This document shows positions 17,529 through 25,142 of a stretch of DNA of 64,000 bases, piece after piece. The notes beneath the pieces were generated by a model that worked only from the letters and a program-made list of their open reading frames with translations, was not told where the DNA came from and searched no databases. Source of the stretch: Casp-actino8 sp964614655 (GTDB lineage Bacteria; Actinomycetota; Acidimicrobiia; Acidimicrobiales; Ilumatobacteraceae); the NCBI GenBank assembly GCA_964614655.1, contig CAZTPF010000002.1, positions 83,332 to 147,331 of the forward strand. Reading direction: 5' to 3'. A program made the translations under genes and the position numbers. The stretch's first letter is position 1. Each line of letters begins with the position of its first letter.

Positions 17529-18740
17529 TCAGTCGTCGACCGCGACCACGCCGCGCGACACGAGTTCGTCGATCGACGCCGCCTCGAAGCCCAGTTCGGT
17601 GAGCACCTCTCGGGTGTGCTGGCCGAGACGCGGCGCGTGGGACCGCTGTTCGGACGGCGCGCCGTGGAAGTCGATCGGCGTCGCGATCATCGTCGTCGAT
17701 CCCGACTCGCCCGGAACGTCGACCAGGCCTCCCGCCGCTCGGAGCTGCGGATCGGCCAACACCTCGTCGGGAGTGGCCTGCGGTGTCCAGAACATGTCGG
17801 GCTCCTGAGCGAAGATCTCGGCCCATTCGGCCAGATCACGCGTGGCGAACACCTCGTCGAGAATGGCGATCAACTCTCGGGCGTTCACGGCCCGGTCGGC
17901 CGAGGTGGCAAAGCGCGGGTCGTCGATCAAGTCGGGCCGCCCGGCCACTCGCGCGAGAGGCGGCCAATGACGGTCGGCTTCGACTCCCACCACCCAGAAC
18001 CGCCGTCCGTCTCGGGTGCCGTAACTGTTGGCGGTCGGCGACGGAGCGGTCGCATGATCGGTGACCGGAGCACAACGACCCCAACTCGAGACCAGGCTGA
18101 GGTCGTAGCCGAGCGCGTAGACACCCTGGCGATACAGCGACGTCGACACCATTTGTCCCTCACCGGTCCGTTCGCGATGGAAGAGCGCGGCGGCGATGCC
18201 GCCGGCCAGTGCCACACCGGTCGGATGGTCTCCCATTCCGCCGCGCAGGATCGGCGGGGTGCCGCCCTCGGGAGTGTGCAAGTGCGCCATACCCGAACGA
18301 GCCCAATAGGCGGCGATGTCGAATCCGGGCCGATCGGCGTCCGGACCTTCCAGTCCGTAACCCGTCACCATTGCATAGACGATCCTCGGATTGATCTCGC
18401 GCAGCGACGGGTAATCGAGTCCGGCACGCGCCACCGAGTCGGGGCGGGCGTTGGTCACGAACACGTCGGCCGAACGCACGAGGTCGACGACGATTCGCCG
18501 CCCCTCGTCGGAACCGATGTCGACGGCGATCCCACGTTTGTTGCGATTGTCGAGCTCGAAGATCGGATTGTCGGGCCGATTCCGACTGAGCATCGTGCGG
18601 AACAGTCGAGACGGATCTCCCCGCAGCGGTTCGACCTTGACGATGTCGGCACCCCAGTCGCCGAGGACTCCGGTGGCCGCTGGTCCGGCGATCCAGAGTC
18701 CGAGCTCGACCACCTTGATTCCGCTCAGGGGTCCGGACAT
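17529..18740 (-). CDS. CaiB/BaiF family CoA-transferase
   Basis: A 403-residue class III CoA-transferase. The N-terminus GIKVVELGLWIAGP, GDWGADIVKVEP and the region PGFDIAAYWARSGM (with the presumed catalytic Asp) are typical. It moves CoA between carboxylic acids, or racemises 2-methylacyl-CoAs in related enzymes. In this neighbourhood it probably activates or recycles an acid for beta-oxidation. The ATG is 6 bases after TAGTTT. It is convergent with the phosphatase-like gene. Confidence 0.92.
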   Translation of the reverse strand: MSGPLSGIKVVELGLWIAGPAATGVLGDWGADIVKVEPLRGDPSRLFRTMLSRNRPDNPIFELDNRNKRGIAVDIGSDEGRRIVVDLVRSADVFVTNARPDSVARAGLDYPSLREINPRIVYAMVTGYGLEGPDADRPGFDIAAYWARSGMAHLHTPEGGTPPILRGGMGDHPTGVALAGGIAAALFHRERTGEGQMVSTSLYRQGVYALGYDLSLVSSWGRCAPVTDHATAPSPTANSYGTRDGRRFWVVGVEADRHWPPLARVAGRPDLIDDPRFATSADRAVNARELIAILDEVFATRDLAEWAEIFAQEPDMFWTPQATPDEVLADPQLRAAGGLVDVPGESGSTTMIATPIDFHGAPSEQRSHAPRLGQHTREVLTELGFEAASIDELVSRGVVAVDD

Positions 18741-18746
18741 GGACGC

Positions 18747-18752
18747 AAACTA
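18747..18752 (-). promoter_or_regulatory. -10 box TAGTTT, 6 bases before the ATG at 18740
   Basis: TAGTTT, 6 bases, ATG. It lies just downstream of the tRNA terminator, so the CoA-transferase gene has its own start. Confidence 0.5.
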
Positions 18753-18763
18753 GTCGTGACAGC

Positions 18764-18793
18764 AAAAGACCCGAGTGCCGAAGCACTCGGGTC
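18764..18793 (-). terminator. Rho-independent terminator after tRNA-Ala
   Basis: A perfect 11-bp stem (GACCCGAGTGC and its complement) closed by a TTCG tetraloop at 18768-18793, followed on the minus strand by TTTT. It begins 8 bases past the tRNA 3' end. Confidence 0.92.
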
Positions 18794-18801
18794 GATTCGG
18801 G

Positions 18802-18874
18802 TGGAGGTGAGGGGAATTGAACCCCTGGCCTCAACAGTGCGATTGTTGCGCTCTGCCAACTGAGCTACACCCCC
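18802..18874 (-). tRNA. tRNA-Ala(CGC)
   Basis: The minus strand folds into a complete 73-base cloverleaf. The acceptor stem is GGGGGTG/CACCTCC, with the G3:U70 wobble pair that marks alanine tRNAs. The D arm is GCTC...GAGC, the anticodon stem is CAACA/TGTTG with loop ATCGCAC (anticodon CGC, reading GCG), and the T arm is AGGGG TTCAATT CCCCT. The discriminator is A73. The 3' CCA is not encoded. Confidence 0.97.
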
Positions 18875-18936
18875 GAGGGTGAACCGGCGAACCGGCGACG
18901 ACGAACTCTACCGGGGGGACGAGGACGTCGGCCGAC

Positions 18937-19443
18937 TCAGGCGGCCCGGATCCAGTCGCGGCGATACGACTGGGTGACCGACTGATAGCGACGGATCTGC
19001 GAGAGCTTGTAGCAGTAGCCGACGAGGGCCATGGCCGCCAGCACGAACACGTAGATGAAGAAGTCGCTCTTGGTGGTGAAGGCGATGAATGCCGAACCGA
19101 GAGTCATGAGCGTGAGGGTCAGGACCACGTTCTGGCGACGCTGACGAACGAGGTGAGCGCGTGACATCGTCCGAGTGGACGAGCCATGGTGAGCCGATGG
19201 CCGGACCGCTCGAGGTGCCGGGCGATGCGCGGACACGGGTCGCGTCGGAGCCGGAGCGAGCGGACGGGCCACCCGCAACGGTGAGACCTGACGATGCGGA
19301 GTCGAACGCTGGAGAGTCGACAACTGACGACGGAAGTCGACGACCGACGAATGCGGACGGTTCTCCGAGCGACCACGTACCAGCGGCGGGATCAGAACGG
19401 CCGCCCAGGCCGCACCCACCACCAGAAGCACGATTTTGCTCAC
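18937..19443 (-). CDS. Hypothetical membrane protein (168 aa)
   Basis: It begins with a hydrophobic segment (IVLLVVGAAWAAVLIPPLV), probably a signal anchor. A long Arg/Pro/Ser-rich, low-complexity middle region follows (about residues 25-95). Two further membrane segments (VVLTLTLMTLGSAFIAF and FIYVFVLAAMALVGYCY) lie near the C-terminus. No family is recognised. The GTG at 19443 has GGGGAG seven bases upstream. It is the likely first gene of a transcript reading toward the tRNA. Confidence 0.7.
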   Translation of the reverse strand: MSKIVLLVVGAAWAAVLIPPLVRGRSENRPHSSVVDFRRQLSTLQRSTPHRQVSPLRVARPLAPAPTRPVSAHRPAPRAVRPSAHHGSSTRTMSRAHLVRQRRQNVVLTLTLMTLGSAFIAFTTKSDFFIYVFVLAAMALVGYCYKLSQIRRYQSVTQSYRRDWIRAA

Positions 19444-19597
19444 TGATCGTCTCCCCGGGGATCTCGAGCCGGCCAGGTGGCCGACGGCGTTTCGTTACAA
19501 TTTAGCAACATTCGTGACGGAGACGGCAACGAAGCACCCGGTATTCGCCCTGTGACCCCAGCCACCTGGTCGACCGGATCGTCGATGCCGAACCACA

Positions 19598-20116
19598 TCA
19601 GGCCTGGTCAGAGCGTTCGTACTCCCCTGAGCGACCCCCCGACTTGTGCCACAGAGTCAGATCTCCGATCACCATCTCGCGGTCGAGGGCCTTGCACATG
19701 TCGTAGATCGTGAGCGCCGCCACCGAACAGGCGTGCAAGGCCTCCATCTCCACACCGGTGCGATCGACGGTCTCGACGGCGGCTTCGACGAGGACGTGAT
19801 CGCCGGCCACGTCGAAGTCGACCGTCACCGAGCTCACCGGAATGGGATGGCAGAGCGGGATCATGTCGCTCGTCCTCTTGGACGCCTGGATCCCGGCCAC
19901 CCGAGCCACCGCCAGAACGTCACCTTTTTTCATGTCGCCCCGAGACACGGCGGCGATCGTCTCGGCTGCCATGAACACCTTGCAGCGGGCCACCGCCCGA
20001 CGGTGCGACGGCTGCTTGGCCGAGACGTCGACCATGCGGGCTCGACCGGCGGCGTCGAGATGGGTGAAACGATGGGGTTCGGTCGAGCTGTCGTCGGGCG
20101 TCACGGAGTCAGCCAC
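19598..20116 (-). CDS. moaC: Cyclic pyranopterin monophosphate synthase MoaC
   Basis: A 172-residue MoaC that converts the MoaA product to cyclic pyranopterin monophosphate in molybdenum cofactor synthesis. Typical motifs are FTHLDAAGRARMVDVS, KRTSDMIPLCHPIP and the C-terminal AALTIYDMCKALDR. The GTG at 20116 lies upstream of the moaA stop (8-base overlap), so translation is coupled to moaA. Confidence 0.96.
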   Translation of the reverse strand: MADSVTPDDSSTEPHRFTHLDAAGRARMVDVSAKQPSHRRAVARCKVFMAAETIAAVSRGDMKKGDVLAVARVAGIQASKRTSDMIPLCHPIPVSSVTVDFDVAGDHVLVEAAVETVDRTGVEMEALHACSVAALTIYDMCKALDREMVIGDLTLWHKSGGRSGEYERSDQA

Positions 20117-21137
20117 CGATCTGACTCATGGAGCGACCGGGGCGGATGAAGTTCACCTGATTGATCTGGTGCCCCGCCCACTTCGTCCCGACGGCCCGCT
20201 CGATCTCGGACGCCAGCGCGTCGTCATCAGCGCCGTCGCGGAGCAAGCGACGAAGGTCGAACTCGGTCGTGGCGAACAAACAGGTGCGGAACTGACCGTC
20301 GGCGGTCAACCTCACCCGGTCGCAATCGCCGCAGAACGGCTTGGTCACGCTCGGAATCACACCGACCGTTCCCTGACCGTCGAGGTAGCGCCAGCGATCG
20401 GCGGGCGCGGCACCTCGGGCGGGTACCGATTCGAGCGGGTACACCTCGGCGATCGTCGACACGATCTCGTCCTGACTCACGACCTTGTCGTTGCCCCAGT
20501 GGCCTTCGGCGTCGAGGGGCATGAACTCGATGAACCGAACTTCGACACCGAGACGACGCCCGAAGTCGGCCAAGTCGAGGATCTCGTCATCGTTGACCCC
20601 CCGCTCGACCACCGTGTTGATCTTGACGCTCTCGAAACCGACGTCGATCGCCGTACGTATTCCGTCCAGCACTCGGTCGAGTTCGTCGCGGCGGGTCATT
20701 CGCTCGAACTTGGCGCGGTCGAGCGAGTCGAGACTGATGTTGATGCGCCGCAACCCGGCGGTGCGCAACTCGTCGGCATTGTTCACCAACGTGGAAGCGT
20801 TCGTGGTGAGAGCCAAATCGATCGATTCGCCGGCCAGCGGCGAGGCCGACTCGGCGGGAACCTTCAAGGCCGCCAATTTGGCGATCAGGACCGGCAGATG
20901 AGCTCGAACCGTCGGCTCACCACCGGTCAGTCGAATTCCGTCCACGCCGTAGCGCTCGACGAAAAGACGGGCCAGGCGTTCGATCTCCTCGAAGGTGAGG
21001 ATCTCGCTCTTCGGCAGCCAGACCATGCCTTCGGCCGGCATGCAATAGGTGCAACGGAAATTGCAGCGGTCGGTGACCGAGATGCGCAGGTCGCGAATCG
21101 TCCGACCGAAAGGATCGACGAGGTCCCGAGCCGCCAT
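20109..21137 (-). CDS. moaA: GTP 3',8-cyclase MoaA
   Basis: A 342-residue radical-SAM enzyme for the first step of molybdenum cofactor synthesis. The N-terminal cluster site is CNFRCTYC (CxxxCxxC). The C-terminal cluster uses FCGDCDRVRLTADGQFRTC. The protein ends in Gly-Gly (QIGG), as MoaA proteins require for activity. The ATG at 21137 sits 6 bases after TATCCT, whereas the open frame extends to 21374 across the end of moeA. The order is moeA-moaA-moaC on one strand, with a probable internal leaderless promoter before moaA. Confidence 0.96.
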   Translation of the reverse strand: MAARDLVDPFGRTIRDLRISVTDRCNFRCTYCMPAEGMVWLPKSEILTFEEIERLARLFVERYGVDGIRLTGGEPTVRAHLPVLIAKLAALKVPAESASPLAGESIDLALTTNASTLVNNADELRTAGLRRINISLDSLDRAKFERMTRRDELDRVLDGIRTAIDVGFESVKINTVVERGVNDDEILDLADFGRRLGVEVRFIEFMPLDAEGHWGNDKVVSQDEIVSTIAEVYPLESVPARGAAPADRWRYLDGQGTVGVIPSVTKPFCGDCDRVRLTADGQFRTCLFATTEFDLRRLLRDGADDDALASEIERAVGTKWAGHQINQVNFIRPGRSMSQIGG

Positions 21138-21143
21138 GGGGAA

Positions 21144-21149
21144 AGGATA
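21144..21149 (-). promoter_or_regulatory. -10 box TATCCT, 6 bases before the moaA ATG
   Basis: TATCCT, 6 bases, ATG, in the 16-base gap after moeA. Confidence 0.5.
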
Positions 21150-21153
21150 GGCG

Positions 21154-22407
21154 TCAGTCTCCGAAGAGAACCACGTCGACATCGCCACCGGCCACGATGC
21201 CGTCGCCGTCCGGTACGACGGCCAGACCCGATGCCAGGGCGCTCGCCGCCAACTGATGGCTTCCCTGCGCTCCGACGGGTCGAACGTGTACTCGTCCGTC
21301 CTGGCCACGCGACGTGACGACGCGTTGGAAATGGATCTTCCCGTCGGGCTGCCGTCGCAGATCGACATCGGCAATCGCCGACACCCGTGGACGATCCCAG
21401 AACTCGGGTCCGTGCCCCGCCATCTTGCGCAGAGCCGGACGCGCCAGGAGCTCGTAACTCACGAGGGAGCTCACGGGGTTTCCCGGCAGACCGAACACCG
21501 GGACGTCGGAGCCGTCGCGACGATTCAACGTGCCGAAGGCGAACGGTTTGGCCGGCTTGATCGCGATCTGCATCCACTCCATTGAGGCGATACGCGACAG
21601 GACCGACTTGACGACGTCGTAGTCGCCCATGCTCACTCCGCCACTCGTCACGATGGCGTCGCACTCGGTCGCCGCCAGACGAAGCGTTTGTTCGAGGGCC
21701 GCTTCGTCGTCACGCACCACGCCGAAGTCGACGGCCACACAACCGGTGGCCGACACCAGTCCGAGCAACATCACCTTGTTGCTCTCGCGGATCTGTCCAG
21801 GGCGAAGAGGCGACCCGTCGTCCACCAACTCGTCACCCGTCGACAGAACGGCGACCCGAGGTCGGCGGATCACGAGGGGCTGACGAATGTTGACACTCGC
21901 CAACACTCCGGCCACCGCAGGAGTGATCGAGGTTCCGGCGCTGAACACCAGATCTCCGGAGCGGACGTCGTCACCGGCGGCGCGCACCGCCGCCCCCGAC
22001 GACACGGTTCGACGGATCTCGACGAGTTGGGTTCCGTCGAACGTCGAACGATCGCCGTCGAACGACGTGTCCTCCACCATCACGATCGCATCGGCCCCCT
22101 CGGGAATCGGAGCACCGGTCATGATGCGAACGGCTTGTCCCGGTCCGACGACGACGTCGCCCGACGCGCCAGCCGCCACCTCTCCGACGACCGCCAAAGA
22201 AACCGGCGAGGAGTCGGCACCCACCGTGTCCGACGCTCGTACCGCGTAGCCGTCGACCGCGGTGTTGGCGAAGGGCGGAACGTCCTCACTCGCGTGCACG
22301 TCAGTCGCGAGCACGCAACCGATCGAGTCGTCGACGTGCACTGCGACCGATGACAGGGCCTCACAACGATCGAGAACCAGACGACGCGCTTCGTCGATGG
22401 GCACCAT
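21154..22407 (-). CDS. moeA: Molybdopterin molybdotransferase MoeA
   Basis: A 417-residue MoeA that inserts molybdate into adenylylated molybdopterin. Seen are the N-terminal PPFANTAVDGYAVR, GAPIPEGADAIVMVEDT, the central MoCF-biosynthesis domain with STGDELV, TSGGVSMGDYD, and FGLPGNPVSS. The ATG at 22407 (MVPIDEARRLVLDRC) fits family N-termini and lies 7 bases after TACCGT. The open frame to 22455 would run into the divergent gene. Confidence 0.95.
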   Translation of the reverse strand: MVPIDEARRLVLDRCEALSSVAVHVDDSIGCVLATDVHASEDVPPFANTAVDGYAVRASDTVGADSSPVSLAVVGEVAAGASGDVVVGPGQAVRIMTGAPIPEGADAIVMVEDTSFDGDRSTFDGTQLVEIRRTVSSGAAVRAAGDDVRSGDLVFSAGTSITPAVAGVLASVNIRQPLVIRRPRVAVLSTGDELVDDGSPLRPGQIRESNKVMLLGLVSATGCVAVDFGVVRDDEAALEQTLRLAATECDAIVTSGGVSMGDYDVVKSVLSRIASMEWMQIAIKPAKPFAFGTLNRRDGSDVPVFGLPGNPVSSLVSYELLARPALRKMAGHGPEFWDRPRVSAIADVDLRRQPDGKIHFQRVVTSRGQDGRVHVRPVGAQGSHQLAASALASGLAVVPDGDGIVAGGDVDVVLFGD

Positions 22408-22414
22408 TCCCTCG

Positions 22415-22420
22415 ACGGTA
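22415..22420 (-). promoter_or_regulatory. -10 box TACCGT, 7 bases before the moeA ATG
   Basis: TACCGT, 7 bases, ATG on the minus strand. The opposing promoter at 22442 serves the divergent gene. Confidence 0.45.
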
Positions 22421-22441
22421 CCGGTCGGGTCTCGTTGCTGG

Positions 22442-22447
22442 CACACT
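22442..22447 (+). promoter_or_regulatory. Possible -10 box CACACT, 6 bases before the ATG at 22454
   Basis: CACACT, 6 bases, ATG. A weak hexamer at the recurring spacing. Confidence 0.3.
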
Positions 22448-22453
22448 CGAGTC

Positions 22454-23026
22454 ATGACCTCGGACGCCGGACCCTCCTATCGGCTCCTCCCCCTCGAGGG
22501 AATGCGTGCCGCCTGGTCGAGCGACGACGGTCGCGGCACCGAGACGCTGTCACTTCGTTTCGAGAACGAGGCCTGGACCGCCGAGGGACTGGTCACCGGC
22601 GCCGACGTCCAGTACGTGTTCCGGCTCACCGCCACCTGGCAGCTCCAACAGATGCTCCTCTTTCGGGACATGGACGAGCCGGACCTCTGGCTCGCCAACG
22701 ACGGGAGGGGACGATGGGGCGAGGTCAACGGCGCCGTACGACGCGAACTCGGCGGCTGCGACGACATCGACGTGCTGTGCAGTCCGTTCACCCGAACGAT
22801 GGCGATCCGGCGTCTGCAACTCGACGTCGGTCAATCGACGAACGTCGAGTCGGTCACCGTCGACACCGAAACTCTTTCCGTGCAACGAGCCCGACTCGAA
22901 TACACGCGACTCGGATCGCACCAATGGGTGATTCGTCGAGACGACGGGCGGCCGAGCCACGAGTTCGACGTCGACGACTTCGGACTCGCCCTCGATATCG
23001 ACGGGCACTTCCGGCGCACCGCCTGA
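22454..23026 (+). CDS. Putative glycolipid-binding family protein
   Basis: A 190-residue soluble beta-rich protein. It opens YRLLPLEGMRAAW and shows SLRFENEAWTAEGLV, RDMDEPDLWLANDGRGRW and CDDIDVLCSPFTRTMAIRRL. This pattern fits the family named putative glycolipid-binding (the PA1994-like fold, an even-layered beta-barrel). The biological ligand is not established. No signal peptide. It stands alone between divergent moeA and convergent galU. Confidence 0.7.
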   Translation: MTSDAGPSYRLLPLEGMRAAWSSDDGRGTETLSLRFENEAWTAEGLVTGADVQYVFRLTATWQLQQMLLFRDMDEPDLWLANDGRGRWGEVNGAVRRELGGCDDIDVLCSPFTRTMAIRRLQLDVGQSTNVESVTVDTETLSVQRARLEYTRLGSHQWVIRRDDGRPSHEFDVDDFGLALDIDGHFRRTA

Positions 23027-23054
23027 TTCGTCCGCGGCGCGCGTCGCCCGAGAT

Positions 23055-23936
23055 CTAGAGCGACTCGAGCCAGTCGCGTAGCGGCCCGCCGTGCTCGGGG
23101 TGCCGCAGGCCGGCTTCGACGACGGCCTGCATCCAACCGAGCGGATGCCCGATGTCGCGCCGTCCGATGGTGGAGATCACACCGTAGAGATCGCCGTGAG
23201 AGGCCTGGAGTTCGAGCGCGTCGGTGAGCTGGATCTCTCCGCTCGCCCCCGGTGCGACTCGCCTGATCGCGTCGAACACGTCGGGCGTCAGCGCGTACCG
23301 GCCGATGATGACGAGATCGCTCGGTGCATCCGCAACGGCCGGCTTCTCGACCACGTGTCGGAACGGAATCGAGTCGATTCCGGCGACGGGCCGCCCGTCA
23401 CCCGACGGTTCGACGACTCCGTAGCGGAACACTTCGTCGGGCGGCACCCGCTTCAACGCGATCGTCGAGCGGTCGCTCTCGTCGAGCACTCGGCCCAGAT
23501 CGACGAGCAACGACGAGTCGGCCATCAGTTCGTCGGGCAACAAGACGAAGAAGGGTGAATCGCCCACGAGATCGGCGGCGCAACCCACTGCGTGCCCGAG
23601 GCCACGAGGGTGATCCTGGATCGCGAACGACACACGAATCGAATCGCCGTATCGACGGAGCGAGTCGGCGAGTTCGTGACGGCCCTGGCGTTCGAGGGCC
23701 TCTTCAACCCAGGGAGCACGTCGGAAATAGTCGGCCACCGCCGGCTTGTCGTCGCTCGTCACGATCACGACGTGCTCGACGCCGGCACCGATCGCTTCGT
23801 CGACGACCAACTGCAGCGCCGGCAACTCACCGATCGGCAGGAGTTCCTTCGGCACCGATTTGGTGGCCGGAAGCATCCGCGTCCCCTGACCGGCGGCCGG
23901 TATCACCGCGGTGCGGATCGACGATGCACTCGACAC
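23055..23936 (-). CDS. galU: UTP-glucose-1-phosphate uridylyltransferase
   Basis: A 293-residue nucleotidyltransferase making UDP-glucose from UTP and glucose-1-phosphate, for glycan and glycolipid synthesis. The signature AVIPAAGQGTRMLPATKS then PKELLPIG is intact, as are FFVLLPDEL, VVEKPA and IGRYALTPDVF. The length is normal. The GTG at 23936 lies 6 bases after TAGGCT. The phosphohexomutase at 5813 would supply its substrate, though it is not linked. Confidence 0.95.
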   Translation of the reverse strand: MSSASSIRTAVIPAAGQGTRMLPATKSVPKELLPIGELPALQLVVDEAIGAGVEHVVIVTSDDKPAVADYFRRAPWVEEALERQGRHELADSLRRYGDSIRVSFAIQDHPRGLGHAVGCAADLVGDSPFFVLLPDELMADSSLLVDLGRVLDESDRSTIALKRVPPDEVFRYGVVEPSGDGRPVAGIDSIPFRHVVEKPAVADAPSDLVIIGRYALTPDVFDAIRRVAPGASGEIQLTDALELQASHGDLYGVISTIGRRDIGHPLGWMQAVVEAGLRHPEHGGPLRDWLESL

Positions 23937-23942
23937 GAGGTC

Positions 23943-23952
23943 AGCCTAGACT
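23943..23952. promoter_or_regulatory. Back-to-back -10 boxes of galU and the FmdB-like gene
   Basis: The ten bases AGCCTAGACT read TAGGCT on the minus strand (6 bases before the galU GTG) and TAGACT on the plus strand (20 bases before the FmdB-like ATG, with a GGAG leader). The two hexamers share two bases, so the divergent promoters cannot both be occupied at once. Confidence 0.5.
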
Positions 23953-23971
23953 TCGACGCTCGGAGACCCCC

Positions 23972-24313
23972 ATGCCTACTTACGTGTACAAGTTCCTCGA
24001 CACTGGCGAGACCATCGAGATCCAGCAGGCTTTCACCGACGACGCTCTCACCGAAGCGCCTCATCCGTCCGACGGTTCGATGCGCCCGGTCAAAAAGGTG
24101 TTCCAACCGGTAGGAGTGACCTTCAAAGGCGGCGGCTTCTACAAGACCGACAGTCGAGGCGGATCGAGCAGCTCGTCGAGCACGTCGTCGAGCTCCAGCG
24201 ACTCGACATCGAACGGATCGAGCAGTTCGAGTGGCTCGGGCGATTCGAGCGGCACCGCGAGTAGCACGAGTACGTCGCCGGCGAGCTCGAGTTCGTCCTC
24301 CGGCTCCGACTGA
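23972..24313 (+). CDS. FmdB-like protein lacking zinc-ribbon cysteines, Ser-rich tail
   Basis: A 113-residue protein. Residues 1-60 align with FmdB-family proteins: start MPTYVYKF, QQAFTDDALTEA, then KKVFQPVGVTFKGGGFYKTDSR. Classic members carry a CxxC...CxxC zinc ribbon, but here there is not a single cysteine; LDTG and HPSDGS stand where the CxxC pairs belong. From residue 62 on the protein is a low-complexity Ser/Gly/Thr tail of about 50 residues. The ATG at 23972 has a GGAG nine bases upstream. The function of the family is poorly defined. Confidence 0.8.
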   Translation: MPTYVYKFLDTGETIEIQQAFTDDALTEAPHPSDGSMRPVKKVFQPVGVTFKGGGFYKTDSRGGSSSSSSTSSSSSDSTSNGSSSSSGSGDSSGTASSTSTSPASSSSSSGSD

Positions 24314-24317
24314 GCCG

Positions 24318-25136
24318 TCAGCGCCAACCGGCCGCCAACACCACGAAGATCAGGATCGCCAGACCGATTCGATAGACGACGAACGGCGCGAAGGTGCGGG
24401 TTCGTACGAGTCGGAGCAGCCCCCAGACGGCCAGCCATCCCGACACCGCCGCCGTGGCCACCCCGACGATCATGGGGACGAGTAGTCCGTCAGGCACTCC
24501 GTCGGACACCAGGCCGAAAACCTTCACGGCTCCGGCGCCGGCGATGATCGGAAGGCTCATCAGAAACGAGAGTCGAACCGCGGCTTCGCGCCCGTACCCG
24601 AGGGCCAAAGCGGCCGTCATCGTGATTCCCGAGCGCGAGGTTCCGGGATTGAGGGCGAGCACCTGAGCACCGCCCACCAACACTGCGTCGCGCAGCGACA
24701 ACTCTTCGACGGTTCGACCTCCGCGCCTCCGGCGATCGATCCAACCGAGCGCAAGTCCGAAGGCGACGAGTGAGCATGCGATCACGAACGGCGTGCCGAG
24801 CTCGTCGTCGATCCAGGTCTCGAAGAGCGCGCCGACGATCGCCGCCGGAACCGCCGTCAGGACGAGCAGCCAGGCCAGCCGACCGTCGCGATCGAGCGGT
24901 GGTCTCGACAGACCCTTGCGAACGAGGTTGACGACGTCCCGACGGAAATGGAAGACGACGGCGGCCAGGGTGCCGAGATGCAGAGCGACGTCGAACGCCT
25001 TCTTGACACCGGCGTCGTCGAAGTCGTTCCATCCGAAGAGCCACGGGACGATCTGAAGATGTCCGCTCGACGAGATCGGCAGGAACTCGGTCAGACCTTG
25101 CACGATTCCGAGAACGACCGCGTGCAGGAGGGGCAT
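24318..25136 (-). CDS. uppP: Undecaprenyl-diphosphatase UppP (BacA)
   Basis: A 272-residue multi-pass membrane protein that dephosphorylates undecaprenyl diphosphate to recycle the cell-wall lipid carrier. Conserved motifs are GIVQGLTEFLPISSSGHL near the N-terminus and LNPGTSRSGITM in the second half. It starts 6 bases after the tldE stop and probably ends the tldD-tldE-uppP operon. Confidence 0.95.
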   Translation of the reverse strand: MPLLHAVVLGIVQGLTEFLPISSSGHLQIVPWLFGWNDFDDAGVKKAFDVALHLGTLAAVVFHFRRDVVNLVRKGLSRPPLDRDGRLAWLLVLTAVPAAIVGALFETWIDDELGTPFVIACSLVAFGLALGWIDRRRRGGRTVEELSLRDAVLVGGAQVLALNPGTSRSGITMTAALALGYGREAAVRLSFLMSLPIIAGAGAVKVFGLVSDGVPDGLLVPMIVGVATAAVSGWLAVWGLLRLVRTRTFAPFVVYRIGLAILIFVVLAAGWR

Positions 25137-25142
25137 ACGAAC

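Noticed and set aside
18875..18936. Second tRNA or a promoter-proximal RNA next to tRNA-Ala
   Set aside because: No cloverleaf can be drawn; the bases look like ordinary spacer.
19444..19597. Possible small gene or RNA between the hypothetical membrane protein and moaC
   Set aside because: Only a TAAATT-like hexamer and GGGGAG for the membrane protein gene are visible. No start, fold or family signal otherwise.
24151..24313. Ser-codon-rich repeats (TCGAGC) as a tandem DNA repeat or CRISPR-like array
   Set aside because: They are irregular Ser/Gly codons of the low-complexity tail of the FmdB-like protein, with no fixed unit or spacer.
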